Source: Luscinia megarhynchos (lineage: Eukaryota > Chordata > Aves > Passeriformes > Turdidae). Taken from it: a stretch of DNA of 64,000 bases. Below, one piece after another: positions 10,101-20,908 of the stretch. How positions within the stretch are numbered: the first letter of the stretch is position 1; each line of letters opens with the position of its first letter. The stretch lies in NCBI GenBank assembly GCA_034336665.1, contig CM067568.1, forward strand, positions 38,048,770-38,112,769, in the 5' to 3' direction. The translations under genes were made by a program, and so were the position numbers. Under the pieces are notes generated by a model. That model ran no database searches. It saw nothing but the letters and a program-made list of their open reading frames with translations, and had not been told where the DNA came from.

Positions 10101-12830
10101 TTCTCTTGATGTAGATAAAAATATAAGATGGTGTTTCATTTATTTTAGCAAAAGAGACGACAAGAAATTGAACAAAAACTTGAAGTGCAGGCAGAGGAAG
10201 AGAGAAAGCAAGTTGAAAATGAGAGGCGAGAACTGTTTGAAGAAAGACGTGCTAAACAGACAGAGCTGCGGTTATTGGAGCAAAAGGTTGAGCTTGCTCA
10301 GTTGGTAAGTTTTTGTTTTGTTCTTGATCTTTCTCTTGTTTAAACTATTCTTGTGTATCTCAGGGTTATTTTCTTCCATTTCTCAGCAAGAAGAATGGAA
10401 TGAACATAATGCTAAGATAATAAAATACATAAGAACAAGGACAAAACCTCATTTATTCTACATACCTGGCAGAATGTGTCCTGCTACGCAGAAGCTGATG
10501 GAAGAGTCACAGAAAAAGATGAATGGTAAGTGGTTTTCATGATACAAAGGTCCTTTTTCTTGCCTCCCTTTGTTTGCCATACAAGTTTCTTTTAAGTCTC
10601 TGCTTAAATACATGAATTTCATGCTTAGGACAAATTATATTCTTACATGGGTGTTCATCATAAGTGGGCATTATTCTTTCAGTGACTTATTTTTATATTG
10701 AATGGGACTTGATTCTCTTACAAGAAGTCAAAAGATGCATATGCATTATTCCAGAGGTATGTGTTTAAAACAGTCCTTTATATTAGCTTTAGTACCTAGA
10801 TGTATGTAAGTGAAGCAACTTCGTTTTTGAAAAAGCAGATTCTGTGAAGACCCAAGGAACTGCAGGTGTTTACAAAGCATTTGAGAAGTATTTTCTTAAA
10901 CATAGCATTAAAACTTTACGATGATTTTTTTAAACTTGTGTTTATTTCTGTTTCACAGGATGACTATATTTTTCTTTTGGAAAACAATTTAAAATGCTTC
11001 GATTGATGGTAGTCTTCCTGTTCCTTTTTTATTAAACTAAGAATATATTGGTTTGCTTTTTTCTTAGGAGCTTTTCTTCATTTTGTGGGGTTGGGGGGTA
11101 AGAGAAGGCAGCTCACCTGTCTGAATAGCTTACAGTAATTAAGCTTTCTTAATATCTAGATAGCTTTTTGCTTATTTTTACTGTCTTTTGCTTACCTTAG
11201 GAAGTATAACCTTAACAGATAAATACCAGGAAATTAAGGTATTATTTTGATATACTGTTGGTTGGTTTGGTTTTAATGAAGTCAAAAAGGTTTTGTTAGC
11301 TTAGATTTAGGGCTTTACTGTTCTAATACTCAGCTGAGCTTACTTTCCCCTTTGCTTTGTTTTCTTAAGGTAACTAGCAGTATTTTTCATTATGCATTAA
11401 TGGCTTGCTACTTCAGAATGAACAAGGTTGCAGTATTTATAAGCTGAACAATTTGATAACTTACTAGCTCATAGTTAAAGGGTAAACAAACTTCAGTGTC
11501 TGTAGATTATCTTAACTATTATTTATGCATTTATTCCCTAGCGCTCTTTGAAAGCAGGAGAAATGAATTTGCAGAGCAGATTAACAAAATGGAGGCCAGG
11601 CCCAGAAGACAATCTATGAAGGAAAAAGAACGTCAGGAGGTGCAGAATGAAGAAAAGAAAGAAGAACAGAACAAGGAGCAGGAAGAGGGTAAGGTGGCTC
11701 AGCAGGTGGAAGAGATGGAGACAGGTAATCAGCACAATGATGTAGAAATGGAGGAGGTAGGGGAGGAAAAGGGAAAAACAGGTTCAGGTTCAGGGCATAG
11801 TGATGCAGAAAAAGAACAGGAAGAGGATGAGCAGAAACATGACATTGAGATGAAAGTAGAAGAGCCTACTGAGGTGAGGGAGAATGACAAGCAGCAGGAT
11901 AGTCAGCATGAGGAGGTCACAGTTGTAAAAGAGGAAAGTGAAAACATTCAGCCAGTGGATAATGAGCAGGATGTGGCTGAAATGAACGAGGCAGATAGTG
12001 TAGAACCTGTAGAAAATGAAAATGGCAAAGAAATAGAACCAGAAACAGAGTATGATGCTCAGCCAGAAAAAGTGTGTAATGTGCCTTCTCCCAAGAAGGA
12101 GAAAGGTATCAAAACAGAAAATAAAGCTGAACTTGAAGAAACACAGGAGAAAACACCTGAAACTCAGACAGAATCTGTGGCTGAGGCTCTTTCTCAGCCA
12201 CAGTCTGTGCCAGTAGCACAGTCACCTCAGTTGTCTCAGTCCACTCAGGATACAGAGCCCCAGACAGACAAGGATGAAAATGCTGTGGTGTCTGTAAAGG
12301 TGGTTGAAGCCCAGGCAGAGCAGAATCAGACACCGAGTGCAGAAAGTAAGAGTAAGACTAGGAGTAGAAGCAGGGGTAGGGCAGGGAACAAGACTGGTCA
12401 TAACCGCAGCAGCAGCAGTAGTAGCAGTAGCACTTCGAGCAGTACTACCAGTGCGAGTAGTTCCAGTACTGGCAGCAGTACCAGTCGGAGCAGTTCCACC
12501 AGCAGCAGCACTACAAGTGGCAGTACGAGCAGGGACAGCAGCAGCAGTAGCTCTAGCAGCAGTGAAAGCAGAAGTCGAAGCCGAGGCAGAGGGCATAACA
12601 GAGATAGAAAACGCAGAAGGAGCACAGACAGGAAGCGAAGGGATGCTTCAGGGGTAGATAGAAGCCACAAGTCCTCAAAAGGTGGTGGCAGTAGAGATAC
12701 CAAAAGCTCAAAGGATAAAAGTTCCAGGTCTGACAGAAAGAGATCTATATCAGAAAGTAGTCGGTCAGGAAAGAGAACTTCACGGAGTGAAAGAGACCGT
12801 AAATCAGACAGGAAAGACAAAAGGCGTTAA
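3999..12830 (+). CDS. PNN: PNN, pinin (complete, nine coding exons)
   Basis: Nuclear-speckle SR-related protein that works with RNPS1/SAP18 (PSAP complex, exon-junction complex periphery) in splicing control; also described at desmosomes. Exons: 3999-4111, 4399-4470, 5107-5175, 6300-6372, 6456-6550, 8453-8534, 10149-10304, 10387-10525, 11542-12830. They join in frame to 695 aa, against about 717 in human. Residues 1-170 hold the conserved pinin N-terminal region ([40 protein letters not shown]). Residues 169-265 are a charged coiled coil ([20 protein letters not shown]). From 267 the chain is Glu-rich and acidic. About 553-615 is a serine tract, followed by an RS/RD-rich basic tail ending SDRKDKRR. 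Strong Kozak context (gggATGg). Expected to be broadly expressed from the shared CpG island. Confidence 0.98.
4399..4470 (+). CDS. PNN: PNN coding exon 2
   Basis: 72 nt reading [20 protein letters not shown]. Acceptor TCTTTCAG, donor GTAAGG. Confidence 0.95.
5107..5175 (+). CDS. PNN: PNN coding exon 3
   Basis: 69 nt reading [20 protein letters not shown]. Acceptor TCTTTTTAG, donor GTGAGT. Confidence 0.95.
6300..6372 (+). CDS. PNN: PNN coding exon 4
   Basis: 73 nt reading [20 protein letters not shown]. Acceptor CTTCCTCAG, donor GTAATA. Confidence 0.95.
6456..6550 (+). CDS. PNN: PNN coding exon 5
   Basis: 95 nt reading [20 protein letters not shown]. It follows an 83-bp intron. Donor GTATGC. 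Confidence 0.95.
8453..8534 (+). CDS. PNN: PNN coding exon 6
   Basis: 82 nt reading [19 protein letters not shown], then TVAIATER. The Ala-Ile pair before ATER is extra relative to the human protein as I recall it. Donor GTACTT. Confidence 0.95.
10149..10304 (+). CDS. PNN: PNN coding exon 7 (coiled coil)
   Basis: 52 codons of charged coiled coil ([33 protein letters not shown]). Acceptor TTATTTTAG, donor GTAAGT. Confidence 0.96.
10387..10525 (+). CDS. PNN: PNN coding exon 8
   Basis: 139 nt reading [20 protein letters not shown] and [17 protein letters not shown]. It follows an 82-bp intron. Donor GTAAGT, phase 1. Confidence 0.96.
11542..12830 (+). CDS. PNN: PNN coding exon 9 (acidic, serine and RS-rich tail)
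   Basis: Large terminal exon after TTCCCTAG. It reads [20 protein letters not shown], then a Glu-rich segment, a serine tract built from AGC/AGT codons (about 12400-12580), and [20 protein letters not shown]. Stop TAA at 12828-12830. The in-frame ATG at 11496 is intronic. Confidence 0.97.
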
Positions 12831-13933
12831 CAGAAGAGACCAAGCTTCCTTAGCCTAATCTTTGCAGCAGAAGATTATTTGAGTGAAAGGATTCCTTGTA
12901 AGGAGGAAGAAAAGGCTGCCTTAAGAGATGCATGCTGTAAAAAAATCTTTTGGAAAAATGCAGACTGTTTACCAGGCATTCTTGTACTTTTTACATAATT
13001 TTGTAAAAGGTTACTTACCAAAATTATGTGAAGTTCCTGAAAATGTAAAAATAAAAGATTAACACTCCTTTGCATCTTTTTTTAAATATCCTGTACTCAT
13101 TAAGATCCTCTGTATATTTTAATAGGTAAACCTTTAAAGTAGATGTGATCATTTCTTCTGTATCATACACTTTTTTTTGTAGAAATAAATGTGCATTTTA
13201 AATAAATTGTTTGAGATGTCCTGTTGACAATTAAATTCCCCTTTTTACATTATATGTAGGAAGGCCATATTGCAGGAAATACAGAATTTTGCTTTTCCCC
13301 TTGCAAGAATGGGAATTTTAAGACCTAGTAAAGCAAATAATCTCTCCAGTGCTGGGTAGGAAGGAAAAGTAATTATTTGAATCTATACTTCTTGTTTTCC
13401 TCTGTAACCGCAAGCTCTTAGTCAATTCTGTCTATCCTCCAGTTTTATAAAAATTTCTTATCCATAGGCAAGCAGTGATTAAATGGGAATGTTAATACTG
13501 GACAAGGTAGCTCAAGTCAGTCTGGCAAACCACTCTTACCTGCTTTCTGCAGGTGCTTTGGTAGTATTTACATCAATGTTTTAGATATAGTTAATCTGTT
13601 CAATGATGGTCCTTGTTTTGGTGGCCAGTGGAAGCAAGACTTCAGTTTGCTGGGGTTTCTGCTCCTTCCACAGCTTCTCAACCAGGATTCTTTTTGTTTT
13701 AGTTACAGACTAATTTTTGATCCCTTCATACCACTAGGAATAATTACATTGCAGTGTTGGAGTTACCTGGGACTACCTAATACTAATGTTGTGTGCGTGC
13801 AAGAATGCTTTCTGAATGTATTTAATAAAACTTAAGGTGGTAGTGTTATCTATGAAGGTGAATACTGTTTTTTTATCATTTTGTATGGAAAACAATAACA
13901 TACGTTGCTTTGTTCTGTACATGTGCAAATAAA
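12831..13933 (+). terminator. PNN: PNN 3' UTR with multiple poly(A) signals
   Basis: AATAAA hexamers lie at 13050, 13184, 13201, 13824 and 13928. The first would give a 3' UTR of about 240 nt; the later ones suggest longer alternative ends. Which are used cannot be told from sequence. Confidence 0.7.
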
Positions 13934-16900
13934 TGTGGCTTTGTAGACTACTTATTCTCTCAATGCCTATGATCTTTTCTATTAACAGGTGTATTACCTT
14001 AGTCTTTCTTTTCTACATTTAAAGTATGAATTGTAATTGCAGGTGGCTGTAACTTACAAGCTCTGTATCCAAAATTATTCTTAAGGGCTTTAATTGTCTA
14101 TTAACTGAGTATGAAACTGTCGTGCTATAATCCATGTTGTCTTGACAGGAAGAGAATTGTGTTATCTGATATGCCAAATCACAGACCAGGAAATCCTGAA
14201 AAGGTTTCAGTATGGAAGGACATGTAAGCTTGGTTCAGTGTATGAAATGCTATATACACCCCATTTTTCTGTAAGGTAGTTACCAAGTTCTTGTTTGGTG
14301 TTTGTTAGTTATTGTCTGAACTCAAGAACAGTGACAGATTTATGTGTTCTAAAATGCTGAAGGTCATGACTTAAAGAAATGTCTAGTAAGGGATGGAGTG
14401 CAGCACAAATAGACAGCAGGAAAACACAGGCTCTTCCTTTCTCAAGGAATTAAGATTCTTCAGTCCATTTGCTACTTCAGTATCCTATCTGCCTCTACAA
14501 AAGACTAATTTTTATTCTTGTCAGTAGTTTCCAACAATGTTTCCTTCCCTTCAGGGAAAGTTGTGGTTTAATGTGCTGCCTCTTTTGCAGGACAAACAAA
14601 AGTTCAGATGTCTTATTGAAAATGTTAAGTATTTTTTTTGGTGGAACATTTTTAATATTGAATAACTTAGTAAATGTTACTGGTCTACATGTTTTGAATA
14701 ATTTCAGGTTTCAAATTACCTTTGGAAGCGATTTTAGTTTTGTCAATTGATTACACTTACTTTGTAACATTGAATAATTTTAATGCTTCTTATTTTGAGT
14801 TTGTGGGATTCGCTGCTGTAGTACATTTACTGCACAGGTTTAAATGGCTAGTATTGGAGTCAGCATGCAGATCTGACCACTGTTTCAGAGCAACATGTTA
14901 ACAGGGTTGTTTATGAAGACAACAGGATGGTGGGTCAGTGGTGGACCTAAGGACTGGATTATGATGTTTCAGGTTATATTCACGGCAGCAGTGTATTTTT
15001 GACTGAAAATACAGGAGCTTTGTTGCTGCATGCAAAGCTGGTGATGTAATTGATAGTTTCATATTTGTTAGAAGAAGCAGTACCATTAACTGTTAGCATT
15101 CCTATATCTAAGCAGCTCAGTGTAACATGAACATTGTGTGATAACTGAAGTTTTCTAAAAGCTAGATATTCCAATCAACATTCCACTATAGAAATAGTGT
15201 AAGATGGTAGTGTACTATTAGCACCATAAAGCAGTAGTATTTCTAGTAATTGTTATATTTTCCTTCAAGGTCACCTCTTCTTATCCTAAAACTATACCAG
15301 AGATGTGGATAGGAATGAGACCATGAAAATAGCTGACAACTTCAAGACTAAATTTAATGGAACAGTTTGTATTTTCTGAGCTTTTAGTGCAGATAGCACA
15401 GGGGTAGGAAGGAAATGGTTGAAACATTTTCTTATCCCTTCCCCACAATGGTGAGTGGAGATTGTCCACTTTACTTGAGTGAAAAGAGAACAAAGCCTTT
15501 TTCCTTCAAAGGAACAATAGTTCTTCCCTTTTTCTAAGAATGAAGGAGAGATGCTTTATGTGAGTAGGGAATATACCAGGTATGCTCTATGCCTGTCTTC
15601 TGAGTGTTTCCTTCACATGGACCCTTCTAGCTTTAAGTATAATTTAAGAAGGCAGTTGGTGGTTTGGTTTTTCTAGAACCTTTATGCTATGCACTGACTC
15701 TATATCATTACTTGTTGATTTTTTTCTTCAGTCTTGATGCACAGATAAGCTGGAATTCTCCAAGAATGTGTTTTTTTCCACAAGGTTCCACTTGGAGTTC
15801 TTGTCAGAGTAGATGTTATATAGATTGTTCATTGAGTATAAGCTGAAACCTGACTTTGGATAAAAGGCATACCTCTTCAAATTTCTGTTTTCTCTGTGCT
15901 TGGAAAGACAAGCTTCTTTATATTTTATTCAAAGGAAACATGAACATAATTTTCCTGCAGACAGTAGGTATTAGAGAACTGAACAACACCCCTCCAACAA
16001 AATTAATTTCAAAACCAGTAAATTTACAAATAGATTTCTGGAACATCTTTGATTTCTCAGGAAAGTAATGGTCTTGTGATTAGGCCCCAGAAATAAGATT
16101 AAGGTTCAGCTGCTGATTTTATAGCAATTACTGTGGTACAACAGGGTAAAAATTTATTTAATGTATGTCCGATATGTTCAAAATGAGTTTGCCTGGTAAA
16201 AGAATTTCTCTGAAACTACATGTATTTATAATGGGATCAAATGCTGCAGCAGTGGTGCATTAGTAACATATAGAGATCTGTGTTATGGAGGGTATTCTGT
16301 CTTGGTTTTTTTCTCCTAGTTCAGGCAGTTTTTATTCTGTGAGAGTATTCTATTATATGGCAAAATGTGAGGTGTTCGAGCTTGGAAATGTGTTCTCAAG
16401 ATTCAAAGTAATATAGGTGATAACTTCCATGTTTTTTTACAATGCACTGTCAGTCGTCATGTTTTTAACTGTTCTTATAATAGAGAAGCATTAGTGGCTC
16501 GTTCTTGCTACTTGTTATCCTGGTTGAAAAAATTTATTTAGGTCTAGGTGATGAATGACTGTTACTTGCTTAGGTTTGTCTAACTGGAAAAGTGAATTAG
16601 TGTTACTTTACTTCCTTTGACTTATTTCTTAAAAGATACTTGTTTAAAAAAACCAAATTTTGCTGGCATGACATTTGATTCAATGCAAAAATCAATTTTT
16701 TATTTTCATCCAAACATCCGAAGTCAATAAAACTATATTGTTAAAAGTCTTTACTCATAGACTATATTCTTCCACATATTGTGCAATACTCTACACTGTG
16801 AAACTCTGCATTCTGTGTGGAGCCCTTTGGTGCTATCAAAACAGTATAGCCAAACTGTAGAGTCTGTTCTTATTATAAAATAGATATTAGGAGAACTTCT

Positions 16901-18699
16901 ACCAACTTCTGATATGCTTTGATCTTTATTATCAATGCAAATACCGAATAGTCTGTGAAATGCAACATCTTCACTTCTAAAAGCCATGTCTTAAAAGAGC
17001 CATCCAGTGTGCCATACTACTCAGATGATTTCAATTACTTCATTAATTCTGATCCTTTTTTGAATTCTAGTATGCTTTAAGAAGTCTGTCTTTCTATGTC
17101 AGTAGAAACAGTTACTAAGGTGTCATTGCAAATAAAAATAGTTCCATTCTAATATAAGTTATTTGAAATCGATATTTTTCATTATTGTTTGTCTTTGCAT
17201 GTGCAATAGTACTCACATTCATTGCTTTAGCTCTGCAGAACAGAAATTAACTGAAGTCGCACTCTATCTGCTATAAAGCTTTCAACTTTGTCCTTTGGAA
17301 TGTAGCTATAATAAACTCCATTAATCTTTGACTTCAGTTCAAAGGTGATTTGAAGTCATGCTTGATAGCCTATGCTATGTATAGAATTTGCACCCAAAGG
17401 AAAAGAATATTTGATATGAAGATGATTTATTATTGAAGTTACTAGAGGAACTAATAATATAGAACAGAGATCAGAGCGGTGTTTGTCAGCATTTAAGCCT
17501 TGAAAAATGCTTGTAGAGACTAAATAACAGAATTAGCAGAATGCCCAGAATAACTTGAAAATTTCAAATGCAGTTTTAACTGAGTAGCTGAGATTTTACC
17601 TCCCTGTAAAGACTTGGACTAGGTTTGGTATATATGTGAAACTGAAGTCAGTGCAATTTTCAGAGCTATTTTCACAAGTACAGTAAATTGTGCAAACATC
17701 AAGATGTGGGTCTGATTGTTCTCCCCCACAAACCTACTTAAGTATGTAAATTTAGATGTCAGAATACCTCACTTTTCCATTTTTAGGTGAATGGGCTCCA
17801 TATTGCCAGGCTCAAAAAGTTAGCCATTCTAGGCCCACTGTTGGGTTTTGTCCCATGTTCTATGGTTGGTGTGCAACACTATAAAAGACTTCTGACCAGT
17901 TGGATAAAAATGTCCTTTTTTAAATTATTTTTTTAATTTTTTTTTTCATTTGTACAACATTTAGTAGATAGAGAGTCCTTCCAATAAAAATTACTTGTAT
18001 ATCCCTTCTCACCAATCTATTTTATAGAGACTTGGGAATGAAAAAAAAAATGGGGCAGCATTAAAGTTAGTCAGGAGTGACAGGGGTGCTGATCTGCAGT
18101 GTATTCCTTGGTGTTCCCCAGTGGATTACCTAGCAGCAGAGACAGCTGCTGTAACAGGTCATAGGATAGGCTGCCTGACTATCAGGTCATGTGGCAAAGG
18201 AAGGGGCCAAAGTGTTAGATTGCAAGTGGAGGACATGTCGTCTCTGTGAAGATTTTGTTTGCAGGCTACTACTGGTTAAGGTCACCCTGGCTCACTTTGT
18301 GCCCTTTTTTGCTGGCTCTGTAGATCAGGCTAAGCACCAGTGTCTGGCAGGTTTTAGTTGAGGAGCAGAAGGAAGGGGAAACTATGCTGCAAGTAGGATA
18401 CAGCTTAGGTTTGTGGAAAGAGAATACAGTGACCTCTGCATGAGTCATGCTTAGGACTGAAGGAGGGGCAGGCTTACTAGCAACTATAAGACTGCAAAGA
18501 TCAGGCTGGGAAGGAATACAGATTCTTTGGGTACTATCAAGAAGGCAGGGAGAAGAGGCTCCCTCACGCAGGACCATGGGAAAGGAAAAGTGAAGCTTTT
18601 TTTAATAGGTTAGTAAGATATATTGTGTTTAGATCACCAAAAGAACTGTGGGACGATATGAAACCTTCAAAGCAAAGACTGCTTCTGATGCAAACGAAG

Positions 18700-18962
18700 A
18701 TGGACACTTTTTTTACAAGTAGTCACATATAAAAGACAATGAGTACAAAATTCAGGGGAGATTCTGATTAGAAGAGGAAAATATTTCACAGTGAGAGCAA
18801 TTGGCCATTGGAAGAATCTTCCCATAAAGTGGCAGATGCCCAAATGTTTTGACACTTCTAAGATTCATGTGGACCATCTTGTTTAGACCATGCTTTTACC
18901 AAGAAAAGTTGGACAAGATAAACCTTAAGGCCACCACCAACCTGGTATTCTAATTCTCTGCA
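18700..18962 (+). mobile_element. Old CR1-like LINE 3' end relic
   Basis: The order of degraded phrases matches an avian CR1 3' end: CACAGTGAGAGCAATTGG, GAAGAATCTTCCCATAAAGT, GGCAGATGCCC, then GTTGGACAAGATAAACCTTA and ACCAACCTGGTATTCTA. It is much more diverged than the copy near 31 kb. The 5' limit is approximate. Confidence 0.6.
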
Positions 18963-19598
18963 GGTTTTCATTTATAGCAAAACTTCATGCCCCTATAGCC
19001 ATTGTACATCTCCCTGCATATTTACTACTTCAAAGCATAAAATATTTAGAGAAAAATTATTTATAACTACATATCAGATAAAAGGTTGCTAAGGAACAGG
19101 GAATTCTTTAAAAAGCAGACATGTCATTTGCTTAGCTTTGCTATTTTGCTCTGTGATATGTGATGCAGAGATAGCATATGGATTTTCTTGTTGTCTTATA
19201 AGCCTGAAAACTGCTAGGCACCTTTAAGACTTTAGAGCTAAGTAAGCATTCCCCATGCTGAAGGACAGATTATACTTTTAGTGCATGAGAAAGCTCCAAA
19301 AGAATATGTGGAAAACATTTCTGTTGTAGGTTCCCAATGACCAGCTATAAATTATCTAAAACATATCAGTGCACAGAAAAAATAATTTATTAAAGAAACA
19401 AAATAAAGCTAGAACACTGTCAGTAGCAAGGTTAGCATTCAATGCAAATCAATATAAGCGTAAAATTGATAATTCATCTATTGTGTTAAGGGCATAGAGG
19501 TTGACAGAAAACAACACACCCTGCATTCCTGCTGGACCTTAGAGATCAGAGGGTCTGAATGTGGCTGAGCTTGATATATGATTATAATCAATTTGGCA

Positions 19599-19743
19599 CT
19601 ATAGGTCTGGTTGTGTTCAGTAAGAACTTTGACAAGATTCACAAATAGTGCAATAAACCAATCCAAAACTACAGGTCAAGCTGTTCTCAGTGAGAACCTT
19701 CACTGTCCCAGATTCACACATAGCACACATAGTTTGGTTTATT
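19599..19743 (+). repeat. Diverged tandem duplication (two units of about 70 bp)
   Basis: Unit A (19599-19668) and unit B (19669-19743) share the order CTA(T/C)AGGTC, TTCAGTAAGAAC / CTCAGTGAGAAC, and AGATTCACAAATAG / AGATTCACACATAG. Similarity by eye is about 70-75 percent. It may be part of an old LTR, since the flanking sequence has an LTR-like texture, but I cannot assign a family. Confidence 0.45.
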
Positions 19744-20582
19744 GAAACAACAGAAACACAGACTTGGAACTGCTGTTGATAAACAGCACTAGATGCGACA
19801 GCGCTCTAATGATAGCAATAACATTGTGTTAGCCTGGGTAATAACAATAATCCTGTGCAGAAGCTTACCAAGCAGGAATCCCTGCTTGTAAAGAGAGGAG
19901 TAACCCACCAGCTGACTCCAAGATTTTTTTGGGTCTTTCACTAAGTACATGAAAATTGTATCCAGCTGACATACAGCCCCATCTTATTCTCCTCCTCCCT
20001 CTTTACATGTAGCATAATCTAGGTGGAGATTTAAGTAACATAGTCATGTATGTGGTAGCATGTACTTCAATAATCTTATTAGCATACTCAGGGTGTTCCT
20101 TTATATTTAAATATTTAAACCCTTACTCAGGAAAAAGTTGCTTTTTTGGCCATGGTGTCCTTCAACGTTGCAGTCATATGACTTTGTTCTGTTCAGTTCT
20201 TCAGAGCCAAAACAGGACCATTCTATCTCCACGGGGCTTCCTCCTTCGGCCCACTCATCCTTTGTTGACGTCAGCTATGCAGAGCTCCATCTGCAGAGAT
20301 AATGTAGAAGGAATGAGGTGTAGGCTGTAGATAGTAGGCTGTCCTAGCCCTTGCCAGGCTTCTTGGTCATCACAGTAGACCATCTTAAAATCTGGTGAAA
20401 GAGGTACATTAAAAATGCATTCATAATCCAGAACTCATGCTAATACAACTGCTGTTGAATTTCCCCAGGCACAGTCTTCTACAAACTCAGTACAGAAGAA
20501 TCTATCTGATAGTGGCTAAATTTTGATTTGACCAGAACTACTTTCTTTGTATTCAAAACATCAGCCTAGCTATGAGAACATA

Positions 20583-20793
20583 GTTAATTATTAATGCATG
20601 TGTACAATCAGGACACCTGACTCTGCAGATTGTTTGCAGGTTAGCATAGTGTACTTCTGTTTAAGTAGATAAGAGAAGGAAAACAGGATTGAAAGTTTAC
20701 TTGCAATGTTTTGTTAGGCTAAGAAAAATGTAGAACATTCTTGCACATCAATGCAGTTTCTACAGTTTCAGTGAAATCTGGATCTAATCTAAA
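20583..20793 (+). promoter_or_regulatory. Putative hepatocyte-type promoter of the long (TALI) MIA2 transcript
   Basis: GTTAATTATTAAT at 20583-20595 matches the HNF1 palindrome GTTAATNATTAAC at 12 of 13 positions and lies about 200 bp upstream of the TALI ATG. Downstream are a FOXA-like TGTTTGC (20631-20637), a GATA-type AGATAAG (20667-20673) and a C/EBP half-like TTGCAAT (20701-20707). There is no CpG island here, unlike the 30-kb start. Human MIA2 is known to be liver-enriched and HNF1-dependent; function here is inferred. Confidence 0.5.
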
Positions 20794-20908
20794 ATGCCAA
20801 GGATCTTGGATCAGAGAATTCTGTTTTTAGTAATTTCATTTTCAGCAAGTCTGCAGAGTACAAAGGTACTTTCAAAATGGAAGAAGTGTGGTGATCCGGA
20901 ATGTGAGA
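20794..20908 (+). CDS. MIA2: MIA2 TALI exon 1 (signal peptide)
   Basis: ATG at 20794; reads MPRILDQRILFLVISFSASL, then KWKKCGDPECE. Donor GTAAGT, phase 1. The hydrophobic core ILFLVISF supports a secretory signal. Confidence 0.85.

Larger units (their letters stand above)
4112..11541 (+). other. PNN introns
   Basis: Introns at 4112-4398 (CpG island), 4471-5106, 5176-6299, 6373-6455, 6551-8452, 8535-10148, 10305-10386 and 10526-11541. They are AT-rich and repeat-poor apart from the first. No RNA gene or second gene was recognised in them. Confidence 0.8.
13934..20582. other. Intergenic region between PNN and MIA2
   Basis: About 6.6 kb of AT-rich DNA without a convincing gene. ORFs are short and unlike known proteins. 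It holds the CR1-like relic and the diverged tandem duplication listed separately; otherwise I see nothing assignable. Confidence 0.7.

Noticed and set aside
11496..11541. ATG opening the 444-codon PNN ORF
   Set aside because: Lies upstream of the TTCCCTAG acceptor; the exon joins in phase to exon 8, so this ATG is intronic.
12398..12820. 140-aa Leu-rich ORF antisense to PNN exon 9
   Set aside because: It is the complement of the AGC/AGT serine tract and RS tail.
19870..19887. Short hairpin (AAGCAGG, 4-nt loop, CCTGCTT)
   Set aside because: A 7-bp stem occurs by chance at this scale and no RNA gene context is visible.
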